A stretch of 64,000 nucleotides of DNA, from the NCBI GenBank assembly GCA_019633425.1, contig WSUB01000029.1, positions 1-64,000 on the forward strand. The letters run 5' to 3'. The translations under genes and the position numbers were made by a program. The stretch comes from Tulasnella sp. 424 (taxonomy: Eukaryota > Basidiomycota > Agaricomycetes > Cantharellales > Tulasnellaceae). Below are positions 58,188-64,000 of the stretch, piece after piece (the first letter of the stretch is position 1; each line of letters starts with the position of its first letter). Under the pieces are notes generated by a model. That model was not told the origin of the DNA. It saw only the letters and a list, made by a program, of their open reading frames with translations, and made no database searches.

Positions 58188-60074
58188 TCATACAAAACGT
58201 GCTGTGCATGAAAAGAACGTGATTAACGATTCATAGAGCCGTCGAAGGTGGAGTAGTGACTTACAGATCACAGATCTCCCTTTCTTGAAAAGCTTCCTGA
58301 GCCCGGTTTTCTTTGTAGGCTGTGGCTCGCCTGCTTCTGCGGGTGGGGTGACTTGGCAAGAGCTAACCAAGAAACTTGTCTTAGTCTTGGAGAAAGAGAG
58401 CTGCCACGAGTGAATGCAAAGGGACTTACGGAGACGGCACAAACAACCCAAGCGGACTTGACCTCATCCCGGATTCCACCGCCGTTCGGCTCTCGCCACC
58501 GATTTCATCTGCGGACCTGCGCAGGAAATCGGGGGATATTTGGACTTGCGGTGGGTTACTGGCCTGCCAGTTTGCCGATGATGCTTCAGTCCGAGGTCGG
58601 TTTGTCGAGATTGACACGCGGATCATGGAAGCTTCGAGATCTGCTGCGGATGCAAGGTTGAAAGAAGGGCTGGACGAGAAAGTACATCAGTATATGTTAA
58701 GCATTGTTTGCCAGGCAAGCCACCCACCGACTGTGTGCGGGCCCGTTTGCCTGCGCCTGGAGCAGCCTCATCCGCGCATTATGCACTTTACGCCCAGGAG
58801 TCTCGGACAAAGGGTCCTCGAGGTCGATCAATTCTCGTTGACGTCGCGCCCTGAGCCAACGGATCGGGTGAGGTACGCTTACACGGAGACCGAGCCTGTT
58901 GAAGAGCGTCTGGCGAGAAGCCTGAGGGGGGGACCCGGGGTTCGTCGAACGGGTCGTTTCGTGTTCCACAAGTGGAGAGGTTGATTGAGGGTGACCGCGC
59001 GTGCTGCCGTTCTGGGGAGATTGGGACCGGGTCGGGTGAGAATCGAAACGAGGTGGAGGAGAGAGGTAGTTGGACGTCGGGACGGAGGATGTGGTTGCTG
59101 TGTTGACCGGAGACGAGTCGAGAACTGGCTCAGATTCGGCATCCAAAGGTGCTGGCGGGATGATTCGAATCTTGGGGAGCTGTAGTTTGTTGGTTGATCC
59201 GGCAACCGGAACTACTTCAGACGAGGGCGAGACCACCCGGGTTTCCTCGTCCTTCTCCATCGACCCTTGAGTCTGTTGGTCTCGGGGATCTTTTAGCTCA
59301 ACAGACAGTCCGCAAGAAGCAGACTCGGGTTCGAAGTTCTTGACCGGTGGTTGCGTGGTTAATCCGGCGAACCAGACTCCTTCCGAGGGGGGCGCAACCT
59401 CCGGGGTTGCGTCATCCTCGTCGAGAGCGCTAGCCTTCAGCTTTTCAACCTCGGCCTGAACAGTCTGCCACTTCTTGCAAAATCTACGAGCAGCATCCAC
59501 CGCTTCGTATTTCTCCTTCGTTAATGACTTCACCATGGCCTCGCTTGCAGCCAGCTGCGCTTTCAGCATTTCGACTTCCGAAGCCAGAGAAGGTTCGAAT
59601 GAGGGAACTGGCGAGAGGGGAGGTGTGTATGACGACCAGCGCGCGGATAGGAGTGTTGGGCTGCGAGTGGTTCGGGACGTTGGCAAGGGCGACGAAGGAC
59701 CCGACTAACATTTAAGAAATCCGCGAGAGATAATCAATACCGATTGATAGTACGGGGTGAGAGCGGGTGCTTACGGCAGAAGAGTCGGCGGAGCTCTGGG
59801 TGGCATTTCTGAAAGATCCAAGCAGGAGTGGACGAGGGCCGACCTAGAAACAAGCCAAAGTGAGCCTCCGGTTAAGATTTCTTATCGAATTACTTACGCT
59901 TACGAGTCCAGTGCGCTCAGGGGATTCAGTAGGAGGGGGTGTTGCAGGAGTAGGATGAGCGACGGGAGAAGACTGGCAAGCAGAAGAGTATTTCAGAATA
60001 GAGAGCCTTGGAGGTACTAGACGGAGGGAACGAGCACTTACAGGGGTTTGGGAATAGCGCGACTGTGGTAGCAT
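58188..60074 (-). CDS. Pro/Ser-rich coiled-coil protein, copy 2
   Basis: Duplicate of the 44746-46632 gene with the same exon and phase pattern. Exon 1 starts at ATG 60074 (11 codons, donor GTAAGT). The large exon ends before the GTGGGT donor near 58728, and the last exon ends at TGA 58188. Both copies are open throughout. The coiled coil VEMLKAQLAASEAMVKSL is unchanged. Differences cluster in the region after VWFAGLTTQPP (GPPFELQD against LSVELKD). Retention of two full copies while the gag-like genes beside them decay suggests selection on this gene, although recent duplication would look the same. Confidence 0.75.
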
Positions 60075-60775
60075 GATGGTAGTGGAGTCGTTGACCTACA
60101 ATAGCATTGAAACGCGATCAGCTGACTTGAACGACTCGTGGTTTGGGAGATACACGCACAGACAATGCTATAAGATGCGTTAGTGAAGGTGGTAGCAGGA
60201 GGAAGCGAGCCAACAATGGCTAGAGTGGTGACGGGGTTAGAGGATGAGGGAAGCTATGCAGCTACCCAGACGTAAGGAAAGGCGAGTGATTGGGTCGCAC
60301 AATTAATAGCAGAGAGATTAGAGACTATGATGAGCTCGGTTCTCTAGGGAAATGGGGGAGAGAGGTGGTGGGGAGAGAGAGGACGTTGCGGACGTGTCGT
60401 GACGCAAGTAACCAACTGATCAAGTAAGCGACGGGAGCAAATGCAGGCATGATCGTCACGCGAACACGAATCACAAATCGACGGCTACTGTGGGCGGATG
60501 CCTGGGGACTGACGGTATCGAGGCAGGAGATTCGGGCTTGAGGAATTTCGAGGCGATCGGACTGGAAAGCAACGGCTAATTGGTGCCTGACTCTCCCACA
60601 CCTTCCATTTCCAGAAAAGTGGCCCTTGGGTTCCCCGCGCGATCGAAGAGTGTCACCAGTGGTCTATAGTTGTGCACGACACGAGATAGGACGATATCCT
60701 GGAGCTGCGCGATTTTATGAGTGTACGACCGTCAAGGGTACATGAATAAATGAGATACAACGGAGATCTAGAACA
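60075..60775. other. Divergent intergenic region of unit III
   Basis: Equivalent to 46633-47339. No gene seen. It should contain the promoters of the minus-strand coiled-coil gene and the plus-strand F-box/LRR-like gene. Confidence 0.5.
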
Positions 60776-61405
60776 CATGTGGGCTATATACCGTCCGTAA
60801 ACCCCGACACACAACCACACTCGCTCGACTGGGAAACGGACGCGCCATCTGAAGCAACGTTCGGAGCAATTTCATATTTTCTTTACCCCTCGATCAAATC
60901 ACTCGACATTTTAAACACATCCGTGTCAGTGCAATATGGCCCTCTCCTTGAAGTCTTAACCAGGATGGAAGGGTTACAACTGGAACGTCTGGGTCTTACA
61001 AATGGCTCGGATGGAGTAGTGCCTGAAAACGAGGCTATTCCTTGCTTCCTTCGACATCGTCATACCATGGTGCGTGTAAAAGCGTGCGCCTGCAAGCTCC
61101 TCTGCCAGTTACAGACCGAACTTCCTAGATTGCAGCGACTTCGTTCAGTGGATGTCACCGCCTATGACGGACCACAGGCGGTCGAATTCGTCACGAACCT
61201 AGTGGCCGCACGACCCGAGATGGAGGCGGTAAGACTATCACTCGTCATTGGAGTTGAAGAGAAGCAACAGCATAGGCTATGGAGTACTTTGAAACTGTTA
61301 CGAGCGCTTACGATGTTGCACCTAGACGCGCCCGAACTCGAGGGACTCCAAGCAGGCGACGTGGAGAGTATGGCAGAAGCTTGGCCGTCTCTATCCCGCT
61401 TGTAA
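60776..61405 (+). CDS. F-box/LRR-like protein, C-terminal leucine-rich part (5' incomplete)
   Basis: The frame from 60779 runs 208 codons. Leucine-rich segments (LEVLTRMEGLQLERLGL, LLRALTMLHLDAPELEGL) resemble the solenoid region of fungal F-box proteins. No F-box is present, and the nearest ATG (60776) is out of frame with it, so an upstream exon is missing or lost. The frame ends at TAA 61403-61405. A GTAAAT donor sits there, and a second leucine-rich frame (NTLAAISRYFSRSLKELGV) follows from about 61430 to 61860, probably the next exon of the same gene. I could not fix the joining acceptor by phase. Confidence 0.5.
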   Translation, partial: HVGYIPSVNPDTQPHSLDWETDAPSEATFGAISYFLYPSIKSLDILNTSVSVQYGPLLEVLTRMEGLQLERLGLTNGSDGVVPENEAIPCFLRHRHTMVRVKACACKLLCQLQTELPRLQRLRSVDVTAYDGPQAVEFVTNLVAARPEMEAVRLSLVIGVEEKQQHRLWSTLKLLRALTMLHLDAPELEGLQAGDVESMAEAWPSLSRL

Positions 61406-61858
61406 ATAGCTCAGAGAGTAGACTGAGGTGTGTCGGAGTCTGCGTTATCCCTAAACACTCTCGCAGCCATCTCTCGCTATTTTTCGAGGTCGCTGAAAGA
61501 GCTTGGTGTCGGCCGTTCCTCTCCGCGTTCCCTGCCGTCACATCCTCCGGAACCCATCAATCATCTCGTTAGGTACCTCACCCAGATCCTCCCGCGTGGG
61601 GTGACATTCAAGGCATGGCGTTGGAACGAGGCGTGGACCGAGATTGGCCTTGATGTAGAGAGAGAACACGAGCGAGGTGAGACATTCCATAATCGATTTA
61701 AGGGTTGTCCTAACCTCTGCAGCACTTTAGGAAAAACCCGACTCCTACCTGTAAATCCTCCCTTTTGGCCTCATTACCCTCACTATACGGACATGGGGGG
61801 TCGTCTCCTAGTACTTTTTTTGTTTCTGGGAGTTGAAGGAATGCTCCGATCCAATTAG
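61406..61858 (+). CDS. Probable last exon of the F-box/LRR-like gene
   Basis: Open from about 61430 to TAG 61858. The part up to about 61710 looks coding (LKELGVGRSS, HLVRYLTQILPRG, WNEAWTEIGLDVE). It reads as the continuation of the preceding leucine-rich frame. The tail after about 61710 may be read-through into non-coding sequence. Confidence 0.4.
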
Positions 61859-62200
61859 GGGGATTCCCGACTTCACACCAGGTTTTAAAGCGGCAAATCT
61901 TCAATGGATTCAAGTATCTCTACGGGGTGGATACAAGGGTACAAGTCCAACAAAGTGGGAAATACACGAGGGGAAGGCAATTTTGAATATGTGGAGTAGA
62001 TTGCAAGAGAAAGGGCAGTTGTGTAGAACTGAAGAACTGGAATGCGCTACAGTATAACGGTCATCAGTGTCGAGTGAGATGAGTAGGAGAGGTCGAACCC
62101 ACACAAACAATGCCACGATGTGGATAATGAAAAACGGAGACACAGTGATCTACGGATCACGGATGTGAGCACATGGTAATGATTCTAATGAAAAATTAAG
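61859..62200. other. Intergenic region
   Basis: Nothing recognisable. Small frames on both strands lack support. Confidence 0.4.
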
Positions 62201-62783
62201 TCAAACAAAGAAAATCCACACCAGTACAGGAAGAAGGGAGGTGGCTGGACTTTGCGGCAGCGTGCTTGGGTCCGTGCGCGTCGATACGGTCAGCGTTGCC
62301 GTCTCAGTGTGGGACTTCTTTTGCGGAAGTAGACGAATCGACCCGTCAGTCTCCTTCATTTCGGTTGCCGCATCAAGATTCTGAGTGGAGGGGACGAAGT
62401 TGGGAGATCTGAGAAAAGAGATCTGATTGTTACAACATACCTTCACATTATGCCTCCCTACCGAAGCCTCTTACCAGGTGTAAACTGCTTCTTTCTTGGC
62501 TGCTTCAAATTCATCCGAGCCATGGATGAGGGTGTGTAACCGCGTCAAAATCGGGATTTTCAGACCGAAAATCTGGTACTTACAATGAGTTTGTCGACGC
62601 AGCGAGCTGCGATTGATACTGGGGTAAAAGGAGTCGAATGGGGGAAGAGGGGAGGCAAGTCGAAAACAAGGAAGGTTTTGTCAACAAATATTTGTTAGCT
62701 TTTGACTCGGCGCGTCGCACGAGAGGCCAGTGGATCGCAAGCTGACAGGTCTTCCGCAACAAGGGCACACGATTTTTTCACCA
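62201..62783 (-). CDS. Possible small multi-exon gene, unresolved
   Basis: On the minus strand there are two strong donor sites (GTAAGT near 62582, GTAAGA near 62476) and a good acceptor (TTTTCTCAG near 62410). Between them lies a charged segment readable as LIHGSDEFEAAKKEAVYT. The frame after the acceptor runs to TGA at 62201. The frames do not join cleanly: one choice creates TGA across the junction, and another gives a 33-residue product from ATG 62524. It may be a real gene with exons I mis-assign, or chance. No family recognised. Confidence 0.25.
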
Positions 62784-64000
62784 TGACCGGGTTGTTCTAG
62801 TATGAGAGCGAGCTATCTAGATGGGCAGGATATATACAATTGTGGTGACATGAGGTGTTCCTTGCACGATCACCCTTGATCCCGATACCTGCACACCTTT
62901 GAAGGAAATTAGTCCAAATCGGTACCAATTATAGGAGTGCTGATTAAGTCAAGCTCGGTGTTGGTGAGCCGGCAGTGAATGAAAGAACTGCAGCAGAGCA
63001 CTCGAATCCGATATCCTCGCTTCCAATCCCGAGTCGTTGATAAACGGGTAATCAGTCTCTCCCCTCTCCCCAAGGAAACGCTTCCTCGGGCTCCGAGGGG
63101 GTACGAAGCCCTTCTTAGAACCTGAGCAAGTGCGCTATATGGAAAATCGGCATAGGAAAAAGTGTATCTCTCTCTCTTGACGAGTCCGAGTTACGAGCTT
63201 CAAATTCTTTCTGGGGTATTCATGCGAAGTCGTGATACATATCTAATACAGCACGTTGGAGCGCGATCCTGTGAGAGATAACCTGACGAATGGGTGGGAC
63301 AACCACTCTGGCACCAACGGAGATCGATGGTCGTCCTGACTACATCCCATTCTTCCGCCACTAGGGTCTCCGAGATTCTGGAGCACCTTGACCGCGATAT
63401 TCTTTACAAATGGCAACGGAAGCTTGAAATTAGAGACCCCACCTGGAACGCCCCAGGCTGCAGCTCTGCATGACCCCGCGACTCCGAGTTAAACCTGAAA
63501 GGATCCTCTAAGTAATAGAACAAGACTAAGACCACTGAAACCCGAGATGAGTACAAGAACCTCTCGCGTTTCGGGCGCAAGGACTGTAGCTCTAGTCCCT
63601 GCAAATTCGCTGGATTACTTGACTAAAGTAAACCTTGATCAGCCTCCAACACCTTTCAAAGCCCCATTCGCTTGATTGTGAACAATTGTTCAGGTATTCA
63701 AGCAGAATATCTAGAAATGGCCGTCCGTGTATGATGCCCCCTCTTGTTCTCATTGACCAGATACCAGATCTCGACCAAATCAGCGAACAGGAGGGTTATT
63801 ACATTACTTGGGATCTTGTGGGGCACTGGTGGAGTTAGGTTTGCGGGCGACAGGAACCCAATCCCTCGTGGAACGGAAGACAGATGAAACGCGCCACTGC
63901 TCAAGACCGAGCACTAGAACACATGAGTATCATGTTCAATCCATGTATTGGGGCGAATCTGCGTACGAAGTTCAAAGCAGCAAATTGGCCAACACGAACC
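62784..64000. other. Gene-free right end
   Basis: I see no supported gene, RNA or repeat. Frames up to 68 codons at 63404-63904 show no family features or conserved splice sites. Confidence 0.4.

Noticed and set aside
1..64000. CRISPR array, prokaryotic operons, insertion sequences
   Set aside because: No spaced direct repeats of that kind were seen. The introns and gene families show a eukaryotic, fungal source.

Overview
The window looks like a gene-dense, duplication-rich stretch of a filamentous fungal chromosome. The best fit is Basidiomycota, Agaricomycetes. The reasons are many short introns (about 44-90 nt) with GTRAG/GTNNGT donors and CAG/TAG acceptors, genes on both strands, no bacterial-style operons, F-box and fasciclin-type proteins, and a large family of tyrosine-kinase-like (TKL) kinases fused to tetratricopeptide repeats (TPR). 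The kinase-TPR family and the gag-like RWHAKLD domain recall Cantharellales such as Tulasnella; that placement is from memory and is not proven here.

1-24.4 kb holds a repeated two-gene module: a Ser/Thr-rich protein gene followed on the same strand by a kinase-TPR gene. Module 1 (1.0-7.4 kb) has a broken Ser/Thr-rich gene and an intact kinase-TPR gene. Module 2 (8.6-14.4 kb) has a broken, 3'-deleted Ser/Thr-rich gene and a kinase-TPR gene with a lesion in exon 2. A longer kinase-TPR gene with 17 TPRs lies on the minus strand at 14.5-18.3 kb. Module 3 (19.1-24.4 kb) keeps only its two ends; the middle is replaced by a 3.0 kb unit carrying a gag-like gene.

25-39.6 kb: a third type of kinase-TPR gene (minus, 25.1-27.8), an F-box protein gene (28.1-29.4), a pyrimidine-rich spacer, a fourth remnant of the Ser/Thr-rich gene (31-31.8), a truncated fasciclin-domain gene (31.9-32.2, minus), an N-terminally anchored coiled-coil protein gene (33.0-34.0, minus), and a second 17-TPR kinase gene (35.3-39.0, minus) that is a full duplicate of the one at 14.5 kb.

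39.7-61.4 kb is built from three related long units: I from 40.0, II from 47.7 and III from 53.2 kb. Each carries a decayed 5' region and a gag-like domain gene with conserved introns and a shared C-terminal domain. Units I and III also carry a minus-strand coiled-coil gene of 499 codons and part of an F-box/LRR-like gene. Unit II lacks these. A lone 116-codon gag-like ORF sits at 52.0 kb. The last 2.5 kb hold little that can be recognised.

Inference: the kinase-TPR proteins combine a non-RD (HGD) TKL kinase with a superhelical repeat ligand-binding region, an arrangement expected of signalling or recognition receptors. Their repeats turn over, local gene conversion occurs, and several copies are breaking down, so the locus looks like a birth-and-death recognition-gene cluster. 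All splice models were built by eye from GT/GC-AG sites, reading phase and comparison between copies inside the window.
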